A stretch of DNA of 64,000 nucleotides, taken from assembly GCA_029245955.1 (NCBI GenBank), contig JAQWOH010000048.1:62001-126000 (forward strand), in the 5' to 3' direction. The notes beneath the pieces are model-generated. The model was not told the DNA's origin, did no database searches, and saw only the letters and a program-made list of their open reading frames with translations. This document shows positions 38,893 to 48,800 of the stretch, piece by piece. Within the stretch, counting starts at the first letter, position 1. Each line of letters opens with the position of its first letter. Made by a program: the position numbers and the translations under genes. Source of the DNA: Fuerstiella sp. (GTDB lineage: Bacteria > Planctomycetota > Planctomycetia > Planctomycetales > Planctomycetaceae).

Positions 38893-39356
38893 TAGGACCG
38901 GCCATAGAGCGCTGGTGGACAGACGTGATGCCCTGAAGACATTGCTGCGCTGCTGCCGGAACCATGCCCCCCTCCGCTGCACGAACCATGCTCGATCGGC
39001 TCACGACGGCCAGCGTTTTTCGGGGAACCAGAGTTTTCGTGAAGATTTGCCGAAACACTCCGACGCGGTGGCTGTTGACCAGGTAATGCACGCGAATGGC
39101 GCGTCTACAGCCATCGGTCTGATACTTAAGTAGACACGGTGAAAATTGTCAATGTTTTCCCAAAACAACGGACATGGCTGGCGGCAGCAGCCGACGGCCT
39201 GTGCCCGACTGAATCGGTTTGACAACCTGATTGGCTTGTTGGGCACTCTGTGAGCAATCTCACATATCAGTCGCGGATGTCGCAGCATTCCTGGTGAGTT
39301 GGCGGCAGCAACCCAACTTGCCGAACGAGAGCGGGTGAAGGACAGACGTTTTGCAG
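38893..39356. other. Intergenic region without recognised genes
   Basis: About 460 bp between the stop of the 37321 gene and a large inverted repeat. Short open frames on both strands have no ribosome-binding site and no recognisable sequence. No tRNA or terminator with a T-run was found. Confidence 0.45.
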
Positions 39357-39453
39357 CGCAAGCATGTTGGTCGAGGTTGAGCGGAATCGGACTTCCGTTT
39401 TTTTTGCAGGCTTCGGTCGTGCGACCTGCTCAACCTCGACCAACATGCTTGCG
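39357..39453. repeat. 26-bp perfect inverted repeat enclosing two small hairpins
   Basis: Left arm 39357-39382 and right arm 39428-39453 are exact reverse complements (26 of 26). The 45-nt centre holds two small hairpins: CGGACTTCCG at 39388-39397 (or GGAA/TTCC), and GGTCGTGCGACC at 39415-39426. Between them lies a run of eight T. The right arm begins 5 bp after the stop of the ABC permease gene, so it would form the 3' end of that mRNA. No second copy was seen in the window. It may be a terminator/mRNA-stability structure or a small non-autonomous (MITE/REP-like) element; no target-site duplication is evident. Confidence 0.7.
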
Positions 39454-39458
39454 ATCGT

Positions 39459-40787
39459 TTATAATGCCGTGCCGCGGCGTTTTAGTGTGTCGACAAGTAC
39501 AGCCAGAAGAACGACAGCGCCCAGTACGATCTGTTGTTCCGGGGCGCCCACTTTCATCAGATTCATGCCGTTCTTGATGACTGCGATGATGAAAGCGCCG
39601 ATGAGTGTTCCAAAGATTCGACCTTCGCCGCCCATCAGGGACGTTCCGCCCACAACGACCGCGGCGATCACGTCCAGTTCGAACATTAGTCCGAGCTTCG
39701 GGTCTCCCGAACCCAGTTTAGACGCCTGCACGATACCGCCCAGTCCTGCCAGTGCCCCACACAGTGTATACACGATAACAATCACGCGTTTTACCGGCAC
39801 GCCGGACAACCTCGCAGCTTCGGCATTTCCACCAACAGCATAAACGTAACGGCCGAAAACTGTTCGCGACATGACGATGTGAGCAATCCCATACAACGTG
39901 ATCATCAGAATGACCGGGTTGGGTATACCGAACGTTGTATCGCCACCGATCCAGGTGAATGAAGCAGGCAGCGCCTGTATAGATAGCTCGTTCGAGAGTC
40001 GCCGCGCCAGTCCTCTGGCCATCAACATCATCGCCAGCGTAGTGATAAACGGGGGGATGCCCAGGCGAGTGATCATGGCACCATTGAAAATACCAGCCAA
40101 AGCGCAAACTCCTATGCCGACGCAGCACCCGGCGATCATCAGGCCCGTGCCCGTTTGCGTACCTTCGCCGACATCGCGAATAAAAACGGCAGTTGCAACG
40201 GCTGCCAGGGCGACCAACGACCCGACGCTCAGGTCTATCCCGGCTGTGATGATGACCATCGTCATGCCAATGGCGATAATAGCGTAGATGGCAGTCTGAT
40301 TGGCCACGTTCAGAACGTTCTCAGACTTTGCAAAGGTGGGCCAGAGCGCAGGGGCCGCACTGACACACTTGTTACTGCCGACCGACTCGAATCGGTCGTA
40401 GATGCTCCATTTTGCGGCGTCACCCGTGGCCGCAATCGCATCGATCGAATGGCCCTCCAGCAGAACGCGTTCGATTGTTCTTCGAGCATCAGCGGGTTTG
40501 CCGCCGACGATCGCCGCGACGGTAACGCCGCCTGCTTCCAGAGCTTCCTTCGCTTCCCGAAGAAATCTTTCGTCGGGTGGCTTCAGCCCGGCGACCACAA
40601 CAACTGTGCCGGATGTTCCGTGGGCCGCAATGATATTTCGGGCAACGACCCGTCCGGCGTCGCTTCCCGTCGAACTCTGGCGTTCCAGAGTCAGGACACT
40701 GAAGGCTGCAATCAGGATCAGCAGGACAAGCACCATGCCGTAGTCATTGGCCAGTGCTTTCCAGCGAAGTGGTTTTGAATCGTTCAT
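39459..40787 (-). CDS. Sugar ABC transporter permease (RbsC-like) with a periplasmic insertion
   Basis: A 442-residue inner-membrane permease of the ribose/xylose (BPD_transp_2) family, about 110 residues longer than usual. TM1 is residues 17-34. Residues about 38-145 are an inserted hydrophilic domain (VVVVAGLKPPDERFLREAKE; VERVLLEG-like turns; AIAATGDAAKWSIYDRF) with the alternating strand/helix look of a periplasmic binding protein lobe. From about 150 the normal permease follows (YAIIAIGMTMVIITAGIDLS; GIDLSVGS; GVPVKRVIVIVYTLCG). It overlaps the upstream ATPase gene by one base in TGATGA, showing coupling. A large inverted repeat follows its stop. Substrate is probably a monosaccharide. 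Confidence 0.9.
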   Translation of the reverse strand: MNDSKPLRWKALANDYGMVLVLLILIAAFSVLTLERQSSTGSDAGRVVARNIIAAHGTSGTVVVVAGLKPPDERFLREAKEALEAGGVTVAAIVGGKPADARRTIERVLLEGHSIDAIAATGDAAKWSIYDRFESVGSNKCVSAAPALWPTFAKSENVLNVANQTAIYAIIAIGMTMVIITAGIDLSVGSLVALAAVATAVFIRDVGEGTQTGTGLMIAGCCVGIGVCALAGIFNGAMITRLGIPPFITTLAMMLMARGLARRLSNELSIQALPASFTWIGGDTTFGIPNPVILMITLYGIAHIVMSRTVFGRYVYAVGGNAEAARLSGVPVKRVIVIVYTLCGALAGLGGIVQASKLGSGDPKLGLMFELDVIAAVVVGGTSLMGGEGRIFGTLIGAFIIAVIKNGMNLMKVGAPEQQIVLGAVVLLAVLVDTLKRRGTAL

Positions 40788-42283
40788 CAGTTGATCGCCA
40801 GCTTAATGAGTTCTTCCTGAGTCGTTGTCGGAACATCGCTGATTTCACCCGAGATTCGACCTTCGTGCATCACCAGAATTCGATCGCTCATGCCAAGCAC
40901 CTCCGGCAGTTCTGAACTGATCATAATGATAGACTTACCCTGGGCCGTCAGATCGTTCATCAACTGGTATATTTCGTGTTTGGCGCCCACGTCTATGCCG
41001 CGAGTCGGCTCATCAAATATCAGCACCTTGGCATTCACCTGTAGCCATTTCGCCAGCACGACCTTCTGTTGATTACCGCCGGAAAGATTTCTGGCCGGTT
41101 GTTCCTGATGAGGAATTCGAATACTCAGCGAATCAACGAAAGCAGAAAACGCTGTTCGTTCCTGTCGCTGTTGCATTACGCCGAATGCAGACAGGTGACG
41201 CACGCTGGGCAGCCCGAAATTCTCACGGACGCTGCGGCACAAAACCAGCCCCTGTGATTTACGATCCTCCGTCAGCAGACACACACCCGCCCGAATGGCG
41301 TCGCGAGGAGACCTAATGTTCAAAGCTTTGCCATCCAGCGTGATTTGGCCGCCGTCTCGGGTGTCAGCACCAAAAATCAGCCGCACAACATCTGTGCGGC
41401 CTGCTCCGACAAGTCCGGTCAGCCCAAGAACCTCCCCGCGTCGGACGTCAAAGCTGACATTTTTCACGGTGGAACCCCGGCACAGTCCGCTGATGACCAG
41501 TCTGCTGTCGCCGATTTCGGCGGGGTGCTTAGGGAACTCATTTTCAATGGACCGGCCGACCATCAATTCGATCAATTGCTGGCGCGTCATTTCGGATGTC
41601 GGTGCATCACCAGCATGTTGCCCGTCACGCAGCACGGTGATGGTGTCCGCAATTTCGAAAATTTCGTCCAGGCGGTGACTGATATAAACAATGCCAATGC
41701 CCTGACTTCGCAGCTCACGAATGATGGCGAACAGTTTGTCGACTTCCTGAGGCGTTAATGCAGCAGACGGTTCGTCCATCACCAGAATGCGCACGTCCTG
41801 AGACAGTGCTTTTGCGATTTCCACCAACTGCTGCTGAGCGATTGACAACTGCCGACTCGGTATATCAAGCGGCACGTCGACACCGAGTCGTTCAAACAGC
41901 GCAGCGGCACGTTGTCGTTCAGTAGAACGATCGACAAACAGGCCTGTCTGCTCACGGCCCAGAAATATGTTTTCCCAGGCTGTCAGTGCCGGGATCAGAT
42001 TGAATTCCTGATAGATGACACCGATTCCGGCAGCGATGGCCGCCATGGGACTGGACAAATCGACGGGACTGCCGTCGATCACAATTGTCCCGGACTCCGG
42101 CTGGTGTGCCCCTCCAAGCGTCTTTATCAGGGTACTCTTGCCGGCCCCGTTTTCGCCCATCAGCGCCAGCACTTCGCCTCGATGCAGCCTGAGCGACACG
42201 TCGGACAGCGCCTGCACACCCGGGAACGATTTTCGGATCCCCGACATCTCAAGCAGCGGTGCAGTGTCGACGGTGGTGACCAT
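40787..42283 (-). CDS. Sugar ABC transporter ATP-binding protein (RbsA/MglA type)
   Basis: A 498-residue double nucleotide-binding protein for monosaccharide import. The first domain has Walker A GENGAGKST, a degenerate signature (RQLSIAQQQLVEIAKAL) and Walker B ILVMDEPSAALT. The second has the typical altered P-loop region (GLVGAGRTDVVRLIFGA), the LSGGNQQKVVLAKWL signature and LIFDEPTRGIDVGAKHEIY. This asymmetry is normal for the CUT2 family. The start at ATG 42283 gives the usual N-terminus. It lies 122 bp after the binding-protein gene and overlaps the permease by one base. Confidence 0.94.
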   Translation of the reverse strand: MVTTVDTAPLLEMSGIRKSFPGVQALSDVSLRLHRGEVLALMGENGAGKSTLIKTLGGAHQPESGTIVIDGSPVDLSSPMAAIAAGIGVIYQEFNLIPALTAWENIFLGREQTGLFVDRSTERQRAAALFERLGVDVPLDIPSRQLSIAQQQLVEIAKALSQDVRILVMDEPSAALTPQEVDKLFAIIRELRSQGIGIVYISHRLDEIFEIADTITVLRDGQHAGDAPTSEMTRQQLIELMVGRSIENEFPKHPAEIGDSRLVISGLCRGSTVKNVSFDVRRGEVLGLTGLVGAGRTDVVRLIFGADTRDGGQITLDGKALNIRSPRDAIRAGVCLLTEDRKSQGLVLCRSVRENFGLPSVRHLSAFGVMQQRQERTAFSAFVDSLSIRIPHQEQPARNLSGGNQQKVVLAKWLQVNAKVLIFDEPTRGIDVGAKHEIYQLMNDLTAQGKSIIMISSELPEVLGMSDRILVMHEGRISGEISDVPTTTQEELIKLAIN

Positions 42284-42405
42284 TCAGCAGGAATTCCAGG
42301 GTTGCGACAGGTTCGACGGGACGGCTGAGGGGGCTTGTAAAATATTTCAGCTTTGGAGCGTCGGGTGGCCGCTGTGAACTGTTCAAGGCGAAAGGTCTGT
42401 CGAAA

Positions 42406-43437
42406 TCACGCCCCTTCTTCAGGCTGCAACGTCGGGTCCTTTTCGGCGTCCTCCCTGTAGTACAACTTTGACGGAATCAGAATTTCTCCGGGCACGTCTT
42501 CACCATCGAAATACTTCAGAATCATTTCGATGGTTGTCTTTCCCATTTGGTCCGGAAACTGGACAGGATCGCACAGAATTGTACCTTTCAGAATCGCTTC
42601 TTTTCCGGCCTTTTCGCCGTCAAACCCGATGATCGTGACCGCGTCCTGCTTCCCGGCTTCTTCAAGTGCACTGCGAGCACCCAGTGCTGATGGATCGTTG
42701 ATCGCGAAGATCGCGGACAGATCGGGATTTGAAACGATCGCATCTTTCGTTACGGCGTAGCCGGCCTCTCGTGAACCTTTCCCGTCAAGGGTTGCCACCA
42801 CGTCAATCTTTCCAGATCCGTCTTTGGCGTTATGCGCGTCGACGATTTCTGTGAATCCCCGGACTCGGAGCAGGCACGAAGACGCATCCGGTTTGTGCAC
42901 CACCAACACTGTGCCGCCGGCTTCACCCAGTAGTTTGACCATGGCTTCACCGGCAAGACGTCCTCCCTGAAGATTGTCTGTTGCGATGTGGCATTCGACT
43001 TCACCTTCATTGCCATCGTATCCCGTGTCATTTGTGAATACAGGAATCCCCTTGTCATTGGCTTTCTTAATCGCCTGACCGATCGACCTCGGGTCACAGG
43101 GTGTCAGGACAATTGCCGAGACTCCCTTCACAATGAAGTCGTCTATCTGATTCGATTGTTTGTTCACATCATCGTCGCCGGAAACGACGATGACTTCGTA
43201 TCCGTGTTTGGCAGCCTCTTCCGTCATGCTGTCCCCGATGACCTTAAAAAACGGGTTGGTCAGTGACATGGTGGTGTAGCCGATCAGCCCCTTTGATTCC
43301 CCTCCAGCAGTGTCCGAATCACCAGTGACAGCGGTGCCACTCGTAGTGCCACTGTTCGAAGAATTGTCCGCACAACCCGGGATCAGCAGTGCTGACATCA
43401 GGACAATCGCAAACCGCGTTTGAATATCCATCGACAT
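42406..43437 (-). CDS. Sugar ABC transporter substrate-binding lipoprotein (RbsB-like)
   Basis: A 343-residue periplasmic binding lipoprotein. The lipobox LLIPGC puts the lipidated Cys at residue 22. A Ser/Thr/Gly-rich linker follows. The mature domain begins GLIGYTTMSLTNPFFKVIGD and contains VKGVSAIVLTPCDPRSIGQAI, GIPVFTNDTGYDG, HIATDNLQGGRLAGEAM and FAINDPSALGARSALEEAG, all typical of the ribose/galactose-type type I fold. It is the promoter-proximal gene of the transporter operon. The ligand is uncertain: several residues that contact sugar in RbsB cannot be checked by eye. Confidence 0.93.
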   Translation of the reverse strand: MSMDIQTRFAIVLMSALLIPGCADNSSNSGTTSGTAVTGDSDTAGGESKGLIGYTTMSLTNPFFKVIGDSMTEEAAKHGYEVIVVSGDDDVNKQSNQIDDFIVKGVSAIVLTPCDPRSIGQAIKKANDKGIPVFTNDTGYDGNEGEVECHIATDNLQGGRLAGEAMVKLLGEAGGTVLVVHKPDASSCLLRVRGFTEIVDAHNAKDGSGKIDVVATLDGKGSREAGYAVTKDAIVSNPDLSAIFAINDPSALGARSALEEAGKQDAVTIIGFDGEKAGKEAILKGTILCDPVQFPDQMGKTTIEMILKYFDGEDVPGEILIPSKLYYREDAEKDPTLQPEEGA

Positions 43438-43695
43438 AAGTAATTCACCAATAGATTCTGTGTGATTGCTGCTTAACAGGTCTGGCTGTTCCGTCCTGCG
43501 TCATCAAGGTAACCAAAACGCTCAGGAAACCCCTGCATGATCAGTGTTTTTCCTATCGAAACGTAAAATCGACAGGGCAGGTGGTTTTGGCGAAGTGTTC
43601 GGATTGCGAAATCCCTCCCTGATGTCTGATCGCGCAGCCACGATTCCCCGGAATTCGCGCGTGAGACAAGTGAAAAACGTGCGTATAGTAGCCGC

Positions 43696-45192
43696 ATGGA
43701 CACGTCCACTCTTCTGATGCACTTTGAGTCGTCGCCGGCGATCCGGCTGCTGCGGGCCGGTAATGCGCCCTGGATCATTGCGTTTCTGTATGCTCAGTTC
43801 AAACACTCCGAGAAGATCACCATTCCCCAGTCGGAGCTGCTGCCCGCTCTGGGATCGTTTCAGGAGGACTTACAACTGTCGTGGCCGGAGGCTCTTCGCA
43901 GCTCCCCCGAGACCTATCTGGCGGATTGGTGTTCGCCGAACAAGCCCTGGCTGCACAGGTTTCTGGAGGCGGGACGTGATGAACCGACCTATCAGCTGAC
44001 GCAACACTGCGAAGACGTGATCGAGTTTCTCGGACAGTCGCTGCAAAAAGACATCGGCTTTGTCGGCACGGAATCACGATTGCGGCTGGTGATCGAAACT
44101 CTGCAACAGCTGGTCGTTGGCGCGTCGTGCGATCCGACAGTACATCTGGACGAACTTCGAAAACAGAAAGCAATTATTGACGAGCAGATCGAAAAGATCG
44201 AACGTGGTGAAGAAGTTCCCGCATTTCATCCCACTCGAATCCGTGAGCAATTCAATCTGGCCGTCACGATGCTGAAGGAGCTGGAGCGGGATTTCCGCGC
44301 AGTTGAAGAACGGTTCAGGGAGATTACGCAGGACGTGCGGCGGAAGCAGATAAGAGGGATGGACACCCGTGGCGGCATACTTGGTGCTGCCATGGATGCA
44401 GAGGATGCCCTTCGCAGGGATGACCAGGGAGTCAGCTTTTATGAATTCTTCAGATTGATTCAGTCGACGGAGCAACAGCGACAGCTGCGTGCCATCATTC
44501 AGCAACTTCCTCAGATCCCGGAGCTGGCTGAACAGACAGAGGGGCTGCACGCGATCCGTCGGATGATGCCGCTGCTGCTAAGCGAAGCAGCAAAAGTCAC
44601 TCAGACAGAACGTCGACTGTCTTCCACATTGCGTCGTCTGCTGGACGCTGGAGCGCATCGGGAAAGTCAGCGCTCAGCCGAATTGCTGCGCGAAATCCAG
44701 GGCCTGGCAGCGGCCATGGCCGCAAACCCGCCGCGCGATGAAGTGGCATTCGAAGTGGATGATGCGATCAGACTGCAGTCACCGGTCAGCCGTCAGTTCT
44801 GGGCAGAACCGACGGAATTCGAAGTCATCGATCTGACCGAACACACAGACGAGACTGGTCAGCGGGACAATCTGTTCCGCGAATTTTCGAAACTGCAGCG
44901 TATCGATTTCCAATTCATGCGGGCACAGATTTCCGAGGCCATTCGCACAGGTGCCGCAGTGACGCTTGGCGAACTGCTGGATGCCGAACCTCCACAGTCG
45001 GGGATAATGGATGTGCTTGGCTACATTCAGATAGCAACGGAGGACGGGCATATCATCGATCACGATCTGCCGCAGGAAATCGTCATACCCAGCGGCGTCG
45101 ATGGCCGTCGAGCGCTGATTGTCACTGTGCCACGTGTCATCTTTGCAGCGCGGTCAGCTGTGGTGCAGGGGCCGGGACACGGTCCCGAGTGA
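43696..45192 (+). CDS. jetA: DUF3375 protein, Wadjet JetA / MksF-like kleisin
   Basis: A 498-residue protein matching the DUF3375 (JetA/MksF) kleisin-type subunit of Wadjet and Mks SMC complexes. It opens with SSPAIRLLRAGNAPWIIAFLY, and later has FVGTESRLRLVIETLQQL and FDRDFRAVEERFREI-like helices (LERDFRAVEERFREITQDVR). DDQGVSFYEFFRLIQS is also characteristic. In Wadjet it bridges the SMC-like ATPase and the winged-helix JetB. A candidate -10 box TATAGT ends 6 bp before the ATG, suggesting a nearly leaderless transcript, but the -35 is weak. It is followed by JetB after 35 bp and then JetC. Confidence 0.87.
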   Translation: MDTSTLLMHFESSPAIRLLRAGNAPWIIAFLYAQFKHSEKITIPQSELLPALGSFQEDLQLSWPEALRSSPETYLADWCSPNKPWLHRFLEAGRDEPTYQLTQHCEDVIEFLGQSLQKDIGFVGTESRLRLVIETLQQLVVGASCDPTVHLDELRKQKAIIDEQIEKIERGEEVPAFHPTRIREQFNLAVTMLKELERDFRAVEERFREITQDVRRKQIRGMDTRGGILGAAMDAEDALRRDDQGVSFYEFFRLIQSTEQQRQLRAIIQQLPQIPELAEQTEGLHAIRRMMPLLLSEAAKVTQTERRLSSTLRRLLDAGAHRESQRSAELLREIQGLAAAMAANPPRDEVAFEVDDAIRLQSPVSRQFWAEPTEFEVIDLTEHTDETGQRDNLFREFSKLQRIDFQFMRAQISEAIRTGAAVTLGELLDAEPPQSGIMDVLGYIQIATEDGHIIDHDLPQEIVIPSGVDGRRALIVTVPRVIFAARSAVVQGPGHGPE

Positions 45193-45227
45193 ACTCTCTC
45201 GATTTTTAAACAGACGCTCCCGGAACA

Positions 45228-45860
45228 GTGAATTATCTGATGGACATCGCGACCAGACCTGACATGCCGGAATACCGCGAGTGGAGCGAAGTCGCCGTGC
45301 GGCTGTTCCAGGGTGTCGTATATCTTGAAGACGGCAGATCATGGGACGTTCTGTTGCGCAACGTCACTCCACTGGAAGACTACTTCGGCCGAGTCGGTCT
45401 GCAGCTGGTGATTGACGAGGCGGAAGGATTTGCTTTTCTGCGGCAGCAGCAGACTGAAGATCTGCCGGAAGGCTGCGACAGCCTGCCGAAACTGTTTCGC
45501 CGTACACGGCTGAGTTACGACGCGACGCTGTTGACGATTCTGTTGCGCGAAGAATTGCGGCGGTTCGAGGAAGAAGAGGTTCACGATCAGCGCAGCGTAG
45601 TGTCCGGCGATCAGCTGTTTGAACAATGGAAGGCGTTCTTTCCGTGTGGCCAGGACGAAGTCAAACAGCGCAAAGCACTGAACACCGCGATCCGAACTCT
45701 GGAGGGGCTCAAGTTCGTTCGTCGATTCGGTAAGGACACGGATGACTGGGAAATACGGCGGATTCTGAAAGCTCGTCTAATCGCCGCTGACCTGGAATCT
45801 GTTCGAGACCAGTATTTGGAAGCGTTCAAACGACGAAGGGCCGCTACATCCGCGGAATGA
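45228..45860 (+). CDS. jetB: DUF4194 protein, Wadjet JetB / MksE-like
   Basis: A 210-residue KITE-type winged-helix subunit. Signs of the family are AVRLFQGVVYLEDGRSWDVLL, LEDYFGRVGLQLVIDEAEGFAFL, SLPKLFRRTRLSYDATLLTILL and the terminal WEIRRILKARLIAADLESVRDQY. In Wadjet it pairs with JetA and joins the DNA-loading ring. GTG at 45228 is the longest start; ATG at 45240 is possible. It lies 35 bp after jetA and ends 6 bp before the first ATG of jetC, so the three genes form one operon. Confidence 0.87.
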   Translation: MNYLMDIATRPDMPEYREWSEVAVRLFQGVVYLEDGRSWDVLLRNVTPLEDYFGRVGLQLVIDEAEGFAFLRQQQTEDLPEGCDSLPKLFRRTRLSYDATLLTILLREELRRFEEEEVHDQRSVVSGDQLFEQWKAFFPCGQDEVKQRKALNTAIRTLEGLKFVRRFGKDTDDWEIRRILKARLIAADLESVRDQYLEAFKRRRAATSAE

Positions 45861-45866
45861 ACAACA

Positions 45867-48800
45867 ATGGAGGGCTCACATTTCATTCCTCCTGATCGCC
45901 CACCGCCGTCGCCGTCGGCTGCCGGTGAAACAACTGAACCAACGAACAACAGCCAGGTAATAATGTCCCAGCTTCTTGAATCAACAGTCATCACCAAACC
46001 CGGGTATCGTCTGCATCGACTGGAGGCCTACAACTGGGGAACGTTTGACAGTACAGGCGACGGTCATCGCGGCGAGGTTTACAGTGTCGAACCGCAGGGC
46101 GACACAACGCTGCTCATCGGTCGTAACGGCTCAGGTAAATCGACGCTGGTTGACGCCATGCTGACGCTGCTGGTTCGTCCCGCCGTTCGTAATTACAACG
46201 TGGCCGCCGGTGCAAAGAAACGCGAGCGGGACGAGCGAACCTATATCCGTGGTGCGTTCGATCGTCGCAGCGGGGCTCAGGAAACGGGCGTTCAGGTGCA
46301 GTATCTGCGACCCGGCAACGCGCACTATTCCGTGCTGCTGGCCAGTTTTCGTAACGAAGGTTCCGGCAGGAGCTTCACCATTGCGCAGGTGCTGTATATC
46401 ACGTCAGATGGCAGGGCTGAACGAATTTACTGCTTCGATGCCCAACAGCGGTCGATTACCAAAGACTGCTCCGGCCTGAACAAGGCAGAGCTGCTGCAGC
46501 AACTGAAGAACCGCGGTTTCCGCGCGACTCGAAGTTTCACGGAGTATCATCAGTGGTTTCGCAAGGCGACGGGTGTCCGCAGGAAAGCGATGGACATGCT
46601 CAACCAGACGGTCGCGGTAAAGGACATTCAGCGGTTGAACGAATTCATTCGTGACCACATGCTGGAAGCCCGGGCGTGGGAAGACACGGTGGACAGCCTG
46701 CTGACTCACTTTGGTCAGCTCAGCGAAACACATCAGACTCTGGTGAAAGTACGCGAACAGCTGAAGCTGCTGGAACCTATCGAAAAGGATGGGTTGAAGT
46801 GGCGCGATCAGGCGAAGGGTCTGCGGTCTTCAGAAAAACTGCTGGCAGCGACAGACGCTTTCTTTCGCCAAAAAGTTATTGATTTGTTCGAGCCGGAAAG
46901 CGCAGCGCGTCAATCGGAGCTGGAGCTGATTCGCAGCAGGAAATCAGAACTTGCGGTCGGAATCGCGGATGTCCAGACGATCATTCGTCGTCTCGAAAAC
47001 GAAATAGACAACTCCGGCGGTGATCGTCTGAAGGAGATCCCTCGCCTGATTGAGCTTGAACAAAAGGATACAGGCAGCAAACGTATTCACAGCAAGCGTT
47101 TTCATGATGCCCTGCGCGAATCCGGTATCAGGGACGTCGCGGGCGATCCAGAGTCGTTTCAGGCGATCCTTGCCGAATTGCCGGTGCTGAAGATTCACAC
47201 ATCAAGGCAGCTGATGGGTGTTCGAGCCGCGTACGAGGAAGAAGTGGTTCGTCGTGGCGAACTGCGAACACAATTGATGGAAGTTCAGGAAGAACTCGCC
47301 GCGCTCCAGCAGCGGCAGTCCAGCCTTCCGCGACGGTTAGTTGATGTGCGTCAGCAGCTGTGTGACACCCTGGGCCTGCCTGTCCGGGATGTGCCGTTCG
47401 CTGCGGAACTGATTTCGGTTCAGCCGGACGAATCGCAGTGGGAATCGTCCATTGAAATGGTGCTGCACAATTTTTCACTTAGTCTGCTGGTGCCTGACGG
47501 GCACTATCGCAGTGTCAGCAGCTACATGAATCAGAATCGCGTGCAGGATTCACGAGGGTTCGGCCAGAAGATTGTTTACCTGCGCGTGCGTGAACGTCAG
47601 CAGAGGCTGGATGGCTCAGCCCTTGATCCGGATTCGCTGGTTCGCAAGCTGAAACTGCGGGATGGTCATGCGCTGCTGCCATGGGTACGAGCCGAACTTG
47701 AGGATCGCTTCGACTATCGTTGCTGCAGTACCATCGAAGAATTTCAGTCGATCCATGGACCCGCCGTGACTCCCGGTTGCCACGTTCGTAATCGGGATCA
47801 CCACGTTAAGGACGATCGCAATCGTACTGTCGATCCGTCCCGGTTTGTGTTGGGCTGGGACAACAGTGACAAGAAGCGGCGGCTGGATGAATCGATTCAG
47901 CAACTACAGTTGAGGCTGGAATCTGTTGAAGAATGCATTCGGTCCGGGCAAGCCGAAGGCCAGACGCTCAGAATTCGGCTAAGCGCGATTGAGGAAGCTC
48001 TCACGGTACAGGATTTTGCGCAGCTTGATTTCATGTCTCACGATACGATCATTGTGCGGCTGGAAGAGGAGCGTGAAGAGCTCGAGCAGGGCAACGACAC
48101 GGTTCGAGTACTGAGGCAACGACTGGTCGAACATCAGACGGACCAGCAACGGCTGGTTGTGGAGCGTGATGAAGCGGGAGTCCGTGAAGGTGAAATCAAG
48201 AGCCAGTTGTCTGACGCGCAGCAGCTGCTGGCTACCGCCCGTCACACGCTTCAGCAGATGAGCGAAACCGGCGAACTGGCAGACCACATCGAATCGTTTG
48301 ACGCACTGTCAGATCTTCTGGGCGGTCAATTGTTGACAACGAACTGTTTTCATCAACAGGAAAAAGATTTTCGGCGTGCTCGAGAAATGGCGCGTGATCA
48401 ATTGAGAGGTAAGGTGCAGCCTGTGCAGGAACGTCTGCTGAAGGACATGAGCCGCTTTCTGGTGAAGTTTCCGGAAGAAAAGTCTGATCTGCAGCCCTCG
48501 ACGGAATATCTGGACAGCTTCCTCGGTTTGCTAGAGGGTATTCGTGAAGGAGATCTGCCGCGTCATGAACAGCGATTCAAAGAACGCCTTAATGATAAAG
48601 TGACCCGCGAGATCGGACTGCTCAACAGTGAGCTGGAACGCGAACGATATGCCATCGAAGACAAGATTGACCTGCTTAACCAGGCGCTGATGCAGCTGGA
48701 ATATCGTCCTGGCACTCACATGAAACTGGAAGCCCGACTGGTGAGTGATCGCGAAATCAGTGGGTTTAGGAATGAACTTCATGCCTGTCTGGACGATACC

